NCBI GenBank assembly: GCA_944326385.1
Contig: CALVDT010000074.1
Coordinates: 1 to 34,412, forward strand
Length of the DNA stretch: 34,412 nt
Source of the DNA: an uncultured Bacteroidales bacterium
GTDB taxonomy: Bacteria > Bacteroidota > Bacteroidia > Bacteroidales > UBA932
Direction of reading: 5' to 3'
The notes below the pieces were generated by a model, which saw only the letters and a program-made list of their open reading frames with translations, did no database searches and was not told the DNA's origin. Position numbers and translations under genes: made by a program. This document shows positions 26,964 to 34,146 of this stretch, piece by piece; the first letter of the stretch is position 1; each line of letters begins with the position of its first letter.

Positions 26964-28003
26964 CACTCTGAAATCATGACTTTCATGCCGGTGCACACTT
27001 TCTGCACGCCTTCGGTTATCACTTTGTCGCCTGCAGAAAGCCCTTCGGCTATTATCACACCTTTACCTGAAAAACCTCCCGGAACTACATGTTTCTTTGA
27101 AACAATGCCTTCATCGGAAACTGTCCATACATAGCGTCCGTCCACGTCTGTCCTGATCACTGACGCGGGAATCACGATCCCGGGCCCGTTTCCAGTGTCG
27201 ATACGGACTTTCACCACCATGCCCGGCATCAGTCCCGGTATTTTCCTGACAGGGACTGCCGTACATTCATATGTATGGGAAAGAGGCGAAGCAAAGACCC
27301 CTTTCGACGTGATCACCGCCGGCATGTCCTCGACATCGAGGGCAGGGACAGAGACTCTCGCAGTGTCGCCTTTCCCGATATCTGCAAGTTCGCTCTCCGG
27401 AACAGGGAAATCTATCTCCACTGAAGATATGTCGAGCAGGCTCAGGATACCTTCCAGAGGATTCAGTTCCATTCCCTCCGATACCAGCACCTCCTGCACG
27501 ACTCCCGAGAACGGGGCCTTTATGCGGCAGTCTTCAAGAGCGGCATCCGCAGCCTTCGCCGCAGCTTCCGCCTGCGCCAGCTTCGTCTCCACTTCCACCA
27601 TCTTGACATCGGCCATGCTTCCGCTCTGATGCACCTTCCTGGCCCTGTCGTATCCGTCCCTTGCCTGTTCCAGCGATGAATGCGACATCGTCCACGTCGA
27701 AAGGACATTCTGCGACTCCACTTCTGCGAGGACATCCCCCGCCTTCACATATTCCCCTTTGCGCACATCCAGTTTCACGACACGTCCGGGATAACGGCAT
27801 GACAAAACGGCAGATTTTTCCGCCGCCGCTGTCCCTACATAACTTCTGACGCCCGTACTTTCCGACTCCCCTGCCGTCATTACCTTGACAGGGATATCGT
27901 ATGTGGTGTTCTTGTCGAATATCGACTTCCCGCCTTTGCAGGACACTGACATTACTGCCATGACAAGTATTCCGGCCGCAATGCCGGCATGACATCTATC
28001 CAT
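26963..28003 (-). CDS. RND efflux periplasmic adaptor (membrane fusion protein)
   Basis: A 346-aa lipoprotein (lipobox SVSC, Cys22) of the HlyD/AcrA adaptor family that bridges pump and outer channel. The split lipoyl/barrel-sandwich halves are visible (CRYPGRVVKLDVRKGEYVKAGDVL, shown in part, and IKAPFSGVVQEVLVSEG), with a short helical hairpin between them (about residues 100-155), followed by the beta-barrel and membrane-proximal domains (VVKVRIDTG, ITEGVQKVCTGMKV). It is the first gene of the operon adaptor-pump-channel-SIMPL. No dedicated regulator gene is adjacent; the 287-bp divergent spacer is shared with the DUF1080 operon. Confidence 0.92.
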   Translation of the reverse strand: MDRCHAGIAAGILVMAVMSVSCKGGKSIFDKNTTYDIPVKVMTAGESESTGVRSYVGTAAAEKSAVLSCRYPGRVVKLDVRKGEYVKAGDVLAEVESQNVLSTWTMSHSSLEQARDGYDRARKVHQSGSMADVKMVEVETKLAQAEAAAKAADAALEDCRIKAPFSGVVQEVLVSEGMELNPLEGILSLLDISSVEIDFPVPESELADIGKGDTARVSVPALDVEDMPAVITSKGVFASPLSHTYECTAVPVRKIPGLMPGMVVKVRIDTGNGPGIVIPASVIRTDVDGRYVWTVSDEGIVSKKHVVPGGFSGKGVIIAEGLSAGDKVITEGVQKVCTGMKVMISE

Positions 28004-28153
28004 ATGTTTCCGATTTAATTTGTCAAAATCATGTCAAGGCTGCAAATTTCTTTCCTTATCCGGCCCCTGACAGAATAAATGATGACCAACAGGAAGAAAA
28101 TGTTACATCCCGTCACGGATTTTTTCCAGAAATGCAGAAATATCGGGCAGATT

Positions 28154-28227
28154 CATGAATTTGGAATTATTTTACCGGATTTTGAGACGCTATTACCATT
28201 TTGAACGGAAATGAATGCCTATCTTTA
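28154..28227 (+). promoter_or_regulatory. Possible promoter and weak operator copy of the DUF1080 operon
   Basis: TATCTTTA (28220-28227) differs from TAnnTTTG at the last base and lies 63 bp before the ATG. The 46 bp ending 20 bp upstream of it (28154-28199) match the susC element at 22 of 46 positions, including AATT, the ATTTT block and the terminal CAT. The half-site core is shifted by one base (TGGAATTATTTT), so this is much weaker than the other three copies. Confidence 0.3.
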
Positions 28228-28290
28228 CGGGGAATTAAGAATCTGTACAGATTCCAAGAGCAATACCACAAAATATCAATTTAAAAAAAC

Positions 28291-29628
28291 ATGAAAAGAA
28301 TCATCTTGGCAGCCATTGCCTGCCTTCTCGCCATGAATGCGGATGCACAGTGGCAGTCCTTGTTCAACGGCAAGAACCTTAAAGGCTGGAAGACAGCAGG
28401 AGGAACAGCGGAGTACAAAGTTATAGACGGAGCCATCACCGGAGCCAGTACGGAAGTCAAAGGAGGGAACACTTTCCTCTATGTAGACCGTGAATACGGG
28501 GATTTCATACTCGAATTCCTGTTCAAGATAGATGAGGGCTCCAATTCAGGTGTCCAGCTGCGGAGCCATATCTCCGGTGACAGGATGTACGGATACCAGT
28601 ACGAAATCGACCCTTCTTCAAGAGCCTGGACCGGAGGGATATATGACGAAGCCCGGCTCGGATGGCTGTATCCCCTGACCGTGAACCCTGAAGCCAGGGC
28701 GGCATTCCGCCACGGCGACTGGAACAAGGCCAGAGTCGAAGCTGTCGGGAACCGTATCAGGACATGGATAAACGGTGTGCCTGCTGCAGATGTTCTCGAC
28801 GAACAGGATGCCTCCGGATATATCGCGCTGCAGGTCCATGCAGTATATGATGAAAAATCAGTGGGAAAGACAGTAAGCTGGAAGGATATACGCATCATGA
28901 CGGAAGGTCTCGAATATGAAGTGTCCCCCGAGAACGGCATAGCACAGAAGAACTGTATCCCGAACACAATCTCTGAAAGGGAGGCTGCCGAAGGATGGAA
29001 GCTGCTGTGGGACGGCAAGACCACAGCCGGATGGCACAGCCATAAATCCCCGGAATTCCCTTCAAAAGGCTGGCATATCGAGAACGGAATGCTTGTCGTG
29101 GAGAAAGCTGACGGAGCGGAATCCGGGAACGGCGGCGACATCATCACTGACAGGAAATACGGCAATTTCGAACTTACCGTGGATTTCAAGATAACGGAAG
29201 GGGCAAACAGCGGTATCAAATACTTCGTGAACCCGGATGTGAACAATGCCATGTCAGGCTCTTCAATCGGGTGCGAGTTCCAGATCCTCGACGATGCCAG
29301 ACACCCTGACGCCAAGCTCGGAGTCAACGGCAACCGCCGTCTGGGCTCCCTGTACGACCTTATCCCTGCCCCTGAGGACAAACCTTTCCGCAAAGGCTTC
29401 TTCAATACGGCAAAAATCATTGTCCGCGGCAACCATGTGGAACACTGGCTCAATGATGTCAAGCTCCTGGAATATGAAAGGAACAGCCGGATGTGGGACG
29501 CCCTCGTGGATTACAGCAAATACAGGAACTGGATCAATTTCGGCAATTTCCCTACAGGGCATATCCTTATCCAGGACCATGGGGATATGGTATACTACAA
29601 GAATATAAAGATCAAGGAACTCGATTGA
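28291..29628 (+). CDS. Double DUF1080 (3-keto-disaccharide hydrolase family) protein
   Basis: A 445-aa exported protein with a signal peptide ending NADAQ. It has two DUF1080 (PF06439) jelly-roll domains: residues about 20-205 ([34 protein letters not shown]) and about 232-445 ([47 protein letters not shown]). Single-domain members of the family act on 3-keto-glycosides by hydrolysis or elimination after a partner oxidoreductase has oxidised C3. The next gene and the last gene of this operon are such Gfo/Idh/MocA proteins, which supports that role. The tandem arrangement suggests either two substrate ranges or one catalytic and one binding domain. It starts a five-gene operon. Confidence 0.88.
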   Translation: MKRIILAAIACLLAMNADAQWQSLFNGKNLKGWKTAGGTAEYKVIDGAITGASTEVKGGNTFLYVDREYGDFILEFLFKIDEGSNSGVQLRSHISGDRMYGYQYEIDPSSRAWTGGIYDEARLGWLYPLTVNPEARAAFRHGDWNKARVEAVGNRIRTWINGVPAADVLDEQDASGYIALQVHAVYDEKSVGKTVSWKDIRIMTEGLEYEVSPENGIAQKNCIPNTISEREAAEGWKLLWDGKTTAGWHSHKSPEFPSKGWHIENGMLVVEKADGAESGNGGDIITDRKYGNFELTVDFKITEGANSGIKYFVNPDVNNAMSGSSIGCEFQILDDARHPDAKLGVNGNRRLGSLYDLIPAPEDKPFRKGFFNTAKIIVRGNHVEHWLNDVKLLEYERNSRMWDALVDYSKYRNWINFGNFPTGHILIQDHGDMVYYKNIKIKELD

Positions 29629-29647
29629 CCGTTAAACCTATAGAAAT

Positions 29648-31084
29648 ATGTCAGGACACAGGATTTCACGCAGGGACTTCCTGCAGAAGGCTGCCATAAT
29701 CGGCGGTGCGGCCATGTTGCCCTCCATGGCAATGGGATTCGACCGGAAGGCTCAGCCGGCACCGAGGAAAGTGGGTGCAAATGATAAAGTGAATATTGCC
29801 CTTATAGGCATAGGAAACAGAGGAAACGAAGTCGCAAAGAAATTCAAGGCGACCGGATTATGCAATGTCGTCGCCCTCTGCGATGTAGACATGGGGGCAA
29901 AGCAGACCAGAGAAGTGGAGGCGATGTTCCCGGGGGTGCCGAAATACAAGGATTTCCGCAAGCTTTTTGAAGAAATGGGTCCGCGGATAGATGCAGTGGC
30001 GGTAGCGACACCCGACCACAGCCATTTCCCTATCTGCATGGCGGCCATGCGTGAAGGCATACACGTGTATGTCGAAAAGCCGCTTGCCCGCACCTTCTTC
30101 GAGTGCGAAATGCTGATGCAGGCGGAAAAGAAATACGGAGTAGTGACACAGATGGGCAACCAGGGGCACTCCGAGGCGAATTATTTCCAGTTCAAGGCCT
30201 GGAAGGAAGCCGGCATCATCAAGGATGTGACAGCCGTGACCGCCCATATGAACAACCCTCGCCGCTGGCACGGATGGAATCCGGCAATGACAGCATATCC
30301 TGCCGCCGAGACTGTCCCGCCTACCATGGACTGGGATACATGGCTCTGTGCTGCCCATGAACACTCATACAACCATGATTTCCATAACGGGCAATGGCGC
30401 TGCTGGTATGAATTCGGGATGGGCGTACTCGGGGACTGGGGCGCGCATATCATCGACACGATACATGAATTCCTCGAACTGGGACTTCCGGTAGAGGTGA
30501 ATCCGCTTTACCTCAAAGACCACAATCCGTTCTTCTACCCGATGTCATCCACCATACTGTTCAGATTCCCGGAGCGGAACGGGATGCCGGCGCTGGACAT
30601 AACGTGGTATGACGGGCTGGACAACATACCTGCTGTCCCTGAGGGATACGGGGTGTCGGAACTGGATCCTGATATTCCTTCGGTTGCCGGACAGAAGATA
30701 CAGCCGGCAAAGCTCAACCCTGGCAAGGAGATATATTCCGGAAACCTGACCTTCAAGGGTGGCTCCCACGGAAGCACGCTCTCCATAATCCCGGAGGAAA
30801 AGGCGATGGAGATGAAGGACAAGCTGCCTGAGGTACCGAAGTCGCCATCCGATCATTTCGCCAATTTCCTGCTTTCAGTGATGGGCAGGGAGAAACCGCG
30901 TTCACCGTTCTCCATATCCGGGCCGTTGAGCCAGGTGTTCTGTCTCGGTGTCATCAGCCAATGGACAGGACAGAAGATCATTTTCGACAGGGAGACGAAG
31001 CAGATAACTAACAACCCTCTGGCAAACCAGCTTCTCTGGGGGACCATGCCTCGTGAAGGGTGGGAGGATTTCTACAGGATATAG
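29648..31084 (+). CDS. Gfo/Idh/MocA family oxidoreductase, Tat-exported (first copy)
   Basis: A 478-aa NAD(P)-dependent sugar oxidoreductase. The N-terminus has a twin-arginine signal (SRRDFLQKA, Arg8-Arg9) and a hydrophobic stretch ending near residue 30, so it is exported folded, probably with cofactor bound. The Rossmann fold shows IALIGIGNRG (50-59), the acidic strand end VALCDVD, and the catalytic motif VEKPLA with Lys144. The C-terminal half contains the RWHGWNP and GDWGAHIIDTIHEF signatures typical of the Bacteroidetes subgroup linked with DUF1080 proteins. It starts 19 bp after the DUF1080 gene. The predicted role is oxidation of glycosides at C3 or the reverse reduction; the exact reaction is inference. 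Confidence 0.88.
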   Translation: MSGHRISRRDFLQKAAIIGGAAMLPSMAMGFDRKAQPAPRKVGANDKVNIALIGIGNRGNEVAKKFKATGLCNVVALCDVDMGAKQTREVEAMFPGVPKYKDFRKLFEEMGPRIDAVAVATPDHSHFPICMAAMREGIHVYVEKPLARTFFECEMLMQAEKKYGVVTQMGNQGHSEANYFQFKAWKEAGIIKDVTAVTAHMNNPRRWHGWNPAMTAYPAAETVPPTMDWDTWLCAAHEHSYNHDFHNGQWRCWYEFGMGVLGDWGAHIIDTIHEFLELGLPVEVNPLYLKDHNPFFYPMSSTILFRFPERNGMPALDITWYDGLDNIPAVPEGYGVSELDPDIPSVAGQKIQPAKLNPGKEIYSGNLTFKGGSHGSTLSIIPEEKAMEMKDKLPEVPKSPSDHFANFLLSVMGREKPRSPFSISGPLSQVFCLGVISQWTGQKIIFDRETKQITNNPLANQLLWGTMPREGWEDFYRI

Positions 31085-31096
31085 GAGACTTTCCAG

Positions 31097-31348
31097 GTGA
31101 AAGATACTGTCATTACAGCGAAGGTGAAGCGCAGGGAGATATTGCTGGCCGCAGGATGTCTCCTTGCCGCTTTCCTTGTCAACGCATTCGCCATAATCAG
31201 ATACGGCACACCGTGGACAGAGCTGTTCTCACAGCTCGGCTATGTGGTGATATTGGCCGTGATAATTTATGCCGTACTATGGGCAGTGCGGTTGTGCGTA
31301 TTGGCCGCCATGGCCATCTACGGCAAGTGGTTCAAGAGAAACCGTTGA
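31097..31348 (+). CDS. Small two-helix membrane protein
   Basis: An 83-aa protein beginning with GTG at 31097, preceded by AGGAG at 31084-31088. A short basic N-terminus (TAKVKRRE) is followed by two transmembrane helices (about residues 18-36 and 46-72), with a basic tail (YGKWFKRNR), so both ends should face the cytoplasm. It fits tightly in the operon: 12 bp after the oxidoreductase and 6 bp before the ApbE-like gene. No named family is recognised. Its place among Tat-exported oxidoreductases suggests a membrane anchor or assembly helper, which is inference. Confidence 0.75.
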   Translation: MKDTVITAKVKRREILLAAGCLLAAFLVNAFAIIRYGTPWTELFSQLGYVVILAVIIYAVLWAVRLCVLAAMAIYGKWFKRNR

Positions 31349-31354
31349 CAGACA

Positions 31355-32191
31355 ATGGAATTTGTCTACAGTACGGAAAATCCAGAGGCGGAAGTGGCTT
31401 TTGCCTCCTTTCCGGCGATGCATTCCGTTTTCGAGATGGTCATTACCGGAATATCCGAAGAACGGGCGAAGGCTGTCACCCGAACGGTCTGTTCCATGGT
31501 TTCGGAAATAGAAAAGAAACTGGACAGGCACAATCCGGACAGTTTTTTCGCCAGACTTGATTCCTCGTCAGGAGACGGATCCGCCATTGTGGATGAGGAG
31601 GTGTTTTCCGTTCTCCAGTTCTGTGAGGTGTTCAGGGAAAACACGTCCGGTTATTTCGACATTGCAGCCTTGTCCCGGAATGCAGTACGGCCGGCTTACT
31701 CCCTGTGCCCGTCCGACAGGAGCGTGACTCTTTCGGGGAAAGGGATTTTCCTCGACGCCGGGGGATTCGGAAAAGGATATGCATTGGACAGAGTCAGGCA
31801 TATGCTCATCAGCGAGGGCATAACCGATGCCTTGCTGAATTTCGGGGACAGTTCCGTACTGGCGCTCGGAAGGCATCCTTTCGGGGACTGCTGGCAGGTG
31901 GAGCCGAAAACCGGAGGACACATATTCCGGCTCAGGGATTCCGCTCTTTCCCTGTCCGGGCCGAAACCGGACGGCAGCGCACACATAGTCAACCCGGCAG
32001 ACGGCTCGCTGGTGCAGTCACAGGAGCTCGCGGCAGTGGAGGGTCGTTCAGCGTTTGTCTGCGAGGTGCTTTCCACGGCTCTTTATGCTGCTCCCGGGAA
32101 TATGCGGGCAGCCATATTGGCCTCATTTGAAGGATATTCACATACGGCAATAAAACAGGATTTGAAAAAATGGATAGAAGAGAATTTGTAA
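31355..32191 (+). CDS. Divergent ApbE-like FAD:protein FMN transferase
   Basis: A 278-aa protein of the ApbE fold, which transfers FMN from FAD onto Thr/Ser of target proteins. Family motifs are recognisable but altered: MHSVFEM instead of MGTxYxI, DAGGFGKGYALD close to consensus, NFGDSSVLALG instead of NxGGDI, HIVNPADG for HIxDPxTG, and FVCEVLSTALY where the metal-binding Asp of the usual AD-A-L-xT is Glu. There is no signal peptide, whereas typical ApbE is exported. No obvious flavinylation target is encoded nearby. It overlaps the next gene by 22 bp and so is translationally coupled to it. It could be an active flavin transferase, or a related enzyme serving this sugar pathway. Confidence 0.8.
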   Translation: MEFVYSTENPEAEVAFASFPAMHSVFEMVITGISEERAKAVTRTVCSMVSEIEKKLDRHNPDSFFARLDSSSGDGSAIVDEEVFSVLQFCEVFRENTSGYFDIAALSRNAVRPAYSLCPSDRSVTLSGKGIFLDAGGFGKGYALDRVRHMLISEGITDALLNFGDSSVLALGRHPFGDCWQVEPKTGGHIFRLRDSALSLSGPKPDGSAHIVNPADGSLVQSQELAAVEGRSAFVCEVLSTALYAAPGNMRAAILASFEGYSHTAIKQDLKKWIEENL

Positions 32192-33417
32192 AGCGTTTCG
32201 GGACTATTGGTGCTGCAGGGCTGCTGATGGCTTCGGTGCCCTGGCTGAAAGGGTGCTCTCCTGCCGGACAGAAGGAAATGTCGGGCGGCAAGGTGCGGTT
32301 CGGAATCATCGGCCCCGGGTCAAGGGGATGTTACCACATAGACAATCTTCTGAAGATTCCCCAGGCGGAGATAGTGGCCCTGTGCGATAACTACAAGGTG
32401 AATCTGGACAAGGCATCTGCGAAAGTCCCTTCTGCACGGAGATATGATGATTACAGGCAGCTTCTTGAAGACAAGGATGTGGATGCCGTCATAATAGCCA
32501 CTCCGCTGAACCTGCATTACAGGATGGCTGTCGATGCATTTGCAGCCGGCAAGCATGTACTGTGCGAAAAGGCCATGGCGTACACGATGGAGGAATGTCT
32601 TGACATGTACCGCAAAGGCAAGAGTTCCGGAAAGGTTTTCTTCATAGGCCAGCAGAGGCTCTTCGATCCGAAGTACCTGCTTATAATGGAATCCATAAAG
32701 AAGGGGGAATTCGGACCTGTCGTGAATGTCCGCAACTACTGGTTCAGGAACAACGACTGGAGACGCACCGTACCGTCTCCCGATCTCGAAAGGCATATAA
32801 ACTGGCGTCTTTACAGGGAATATTCCCGCGGGCTCATGACCGAACTGGCCTGCCACCAGCTCCAGAACGGGACATGGGCTCTCGGAATGCTTCCTGACAA
32901 AGTGATGGGGACAGGCAATATCATCTACTGGAAGGACGGGCGGGAGGTCTTCGACAGTGTCTGCACCATATACACTTTCCCGAACGGAGTGAACATGACT
33001 TTCGAATCCGTCATCTCCAACAAGCATTTCGGCATGGGAGAACAGATTCTGTGCAAGGATGCGACCATCGATCTGGCGGCAGGACGTCTGTATGCCGAGA
33101 ATCCCAAGCCGAGAAGCGGAATACGGCAGCTTGTCGGGGATATCGAACAGGGGATATTCAGCAGTTCCGCGTTTGCCGGCACCAGCTGGAGTGCAGAGAA
33201 TGCATCAGCGGATCCAGGCATAGCCATTATGCCGGAGGCAGTGGGAAGCGACGGTTCCCTGGAGATGCTTCAGTCCTTCTGCCACAGTATTCTGACAGGG
33301 ACACAGCCGCCGCATGTCCTAGAAGAGGCTTATTACGGCTCGGTGCTTTGCCTGCTCGGCGATGAAGCCCTGCTCCAGCAGAAGATCCTGGAATTCCCTG
33401 AGGAGTTCAGGCTGTAG
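32170..33417 (+). CDS. Gfo/Idh/MocA family oxidoreductase, Tat-exported (second copy)
   Basis: A 415-aa oxidoreductase with a twin-arginine signal at its start (DRREFVKRF, Arg3-Arg4), with a Cys at 29 after WLKG that could be lipidated although the lipobox is poor. The Rossmann motif is FGIIGPGSRG (44-53). At the place of the catalytic EKP the sequence is CEKAMA (Lys134 kept, Pro replaced by Ala). The C-terminal half contains ELACHQLQ and a region matching family substrate-binding strands. It overlaps the ApbE-like gene by 22 bp and ends the operon. Two different Gfo/Idh proteins with one DUF1080 protein fit a pathway with separate oxidation and reduction steps on 3-keto sugars. Confidence 0.87.
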   Translation: MDRREFVKRFGTIGAAGLLMASVPWLKGCSPAGQKEMSGGKVRFGIIGPGSRGCYHIDNLLKIPQAEIVALCDNYKVNLDKASAKVPSARRYDDYRQLLEDKDVDAVIIATPLNLHYRMAVDAFAAGKHVLCEKAMAYTMEECLDMYRKGKSSGKVFFIGQQRLFDPKYLLIMESIKKGEFGPVVNVRNYWFRNNDWRRTVPSPDLERHINWRLYREYSRGLMTELACHQLQNGTWALGMLPDKVMGTGNIIYWKDGREVFDSVCTIYTFPNGVNMTFESVISNKHFGMGEQILCKDATIDLAAGRLYAENPKPRSGIRQLVGDIEQGIFSSSAFAGTSWSAENASADPGIAIMPEAVGSDGSLEMLQSFCHSILTGTQPPHVLEEAYYGSVLCLLGDEALLQQKILEFPEEFRL

Positions 33418-33441
33418 GTGGCGGTCCGATGGCGCTTTTTC

Positions 33442-33492
33442 ATTGATTCCGGCAGTGGTCGATGGTGTTTTGCTACGACCACTGCCGTCAAT
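33442..33492. terminator. Convergent hairpin between the oxidoreductase operon and the 132-aa gene
   Basis: GGCAGTGGTCG (33451-33461) pairs perfectly with 33476-33486, and ATTGA (33442-33446) with TCAAT (33488-33492) extends the stem beyond a small internal bulge. No U-tract follows on either strand. It lies between convergent genes and overlaps the stop codon of the minus-strand gene, so it probably protects or terminates both transcripts. Confidence 0.5.
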
Positions 33493-33886
33493 CGACATAG
33501 CGCACGCAGTAGATGTCATGGTAGTAGCCAAGCGTCTCTCTGACAAAATCTTTCGCTTTCATGTCGTCAGACCGGAGCTTCGCCAGAAGACTGTTCAGTT
33601 TGCCGGCCGCAACGAGGGCGAACTCCTTGTTCTTCATCCTCAGATGCTCATAATCATCGTCGATGGCCAGATCCCAGGCTTTGTGGCAAAGCAGGAATGC
33701 CGTGAAGGCAAAATCATTTGACCTGCACAGGTCGGCCATCCTGAGATAGCGCTTGATCTTTTCCCGGACATCCCGCGTCTTGAGCGCATCCTTCTCACAG
33801 TCTGCCACCATTTCCACCAGCAGATTTCCGTCGACTGTCACTGACCCGTCATCGGGGCAATGTGCTAATTTTGTTTCAGTAACCAT
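33488..33886 (-). CDS. Hypothetical 132-aa cytoplasmic protein
   Basis: A charged, mostly helical protein with no signal peptide or membrane segment. It contains regions rich in Lys/Arg and Asp/Glu (CEKDALKTRDVREKIKRYL, RSDDMKAKDFVRETLGYYHD, shown in part) and five cysteines. No family is recognised. It is preceded by a TATATTTG promoter box at 34028-34035 and a leader of about 130 bases with a long hairpin. It converges with the oxidoreductase operon. Confidence 0.7.
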   Translation of the reverse strand: MVTETKLAHCPDDGSVTVDGNLLVEMVADCEKDALKTRDVREKIKRYLRMADLCRSNDFAFTAFLLCHKAWDLAIDDDYEHLRMKNKEFALVAAGKLNSLLAKLRSDDMKAKDFVRETLGYYHDIYCVRYVD

Positions 33887-33964
33887 AATACCAATAATTT
33901 AAAGAACATTAATGATATCCGGCCCGATAAGAATAATGACTGGGATCTGCTTTCTGCAACGAAA

Positions 33965-34009
33965 ACAGCAATCCCGTATTACCGTTTTACCGGTATCCGG
34001 AATTGCTGT
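33965..34009 (-). promoter_or_regulatory. Long hairpin in the leader of the 132-aa gene, possible attenuator
   Basis: ACAGCAAT (33965-33972) pairs with ATTGCTGT (34002-34009), and TACCG with CGGTA pairs inside, giving an imperfect stem of nearly 20 bp with a small loop. On the minus strand the stem is followed by TTTT, so it resembles a terminator or attenuator placed about 10 bases after the predicted transcription start. Confidence 0.45.
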
Positions 34010-34027
34010 CTTATTTCGGTTCTGGTG

Positions 34028-34035
34028 CAAATATA
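34028..34035 (-). promoter_or_regulatory. -7 box of the 132-aa gene
   Basis: TATATTTG on the minus strand is a perfect TAnnTTTG box followed by CA. It lies 141 bp upstream of the ATG at 33886. No good -33 box is seen in the A-rich sequence upstream. Confidence 0.5.
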
Positions 34036-34105
34036 GAATCTTTTTCATGATTTCTTTGTTTTTTTTGGAGAAATCAGCATATGTAAAATAGAACTCCCAT
34101 ATACA

Positions 34106-34139
34106 ATACACCCTCCTGCATTACTGCAAGAGGGTGTAT
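34106..34139 (-). terminator. Hairpin after the YafQ-like gene
   Basis: ATACACCCTC (34106-34115) pairs perfectly with 34130-34139, and an inner TGCA/TGCA stem (34117-34120, 34125-34128) closes a TTAC loop. It starts 7 bp after the toxin stop codon. The sequence that follows on the minus strand is only partly T-rich, so efficiency is uncertain. Confidence 0.55.
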
Positions 34140-34146
34140 CGTTAAA

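Noticed and set aside
28479-29462. 327-codon minus-strand ORF
   Set aside because: Antisense to the DUF1080 gene, with low-complexity Ser/Pro-rich translation.
29648-33417. Recent duplication of the two Gfo/Idh/MocA genes
   Set aside because: Apart from the Tat signal and Rossmann motifs the two proteins differ in length and sequence (478 and 415 aa), so they are distant paralogues, not a tandem copy.
33899-34111. 70-codon minus-strand ORF
   Set aside because: It spans the TATATTTG promoter box and the leader hairpin of the 132-aa gene, has no plausible protein features, and its MKK start lies in an A-rich promoter region.
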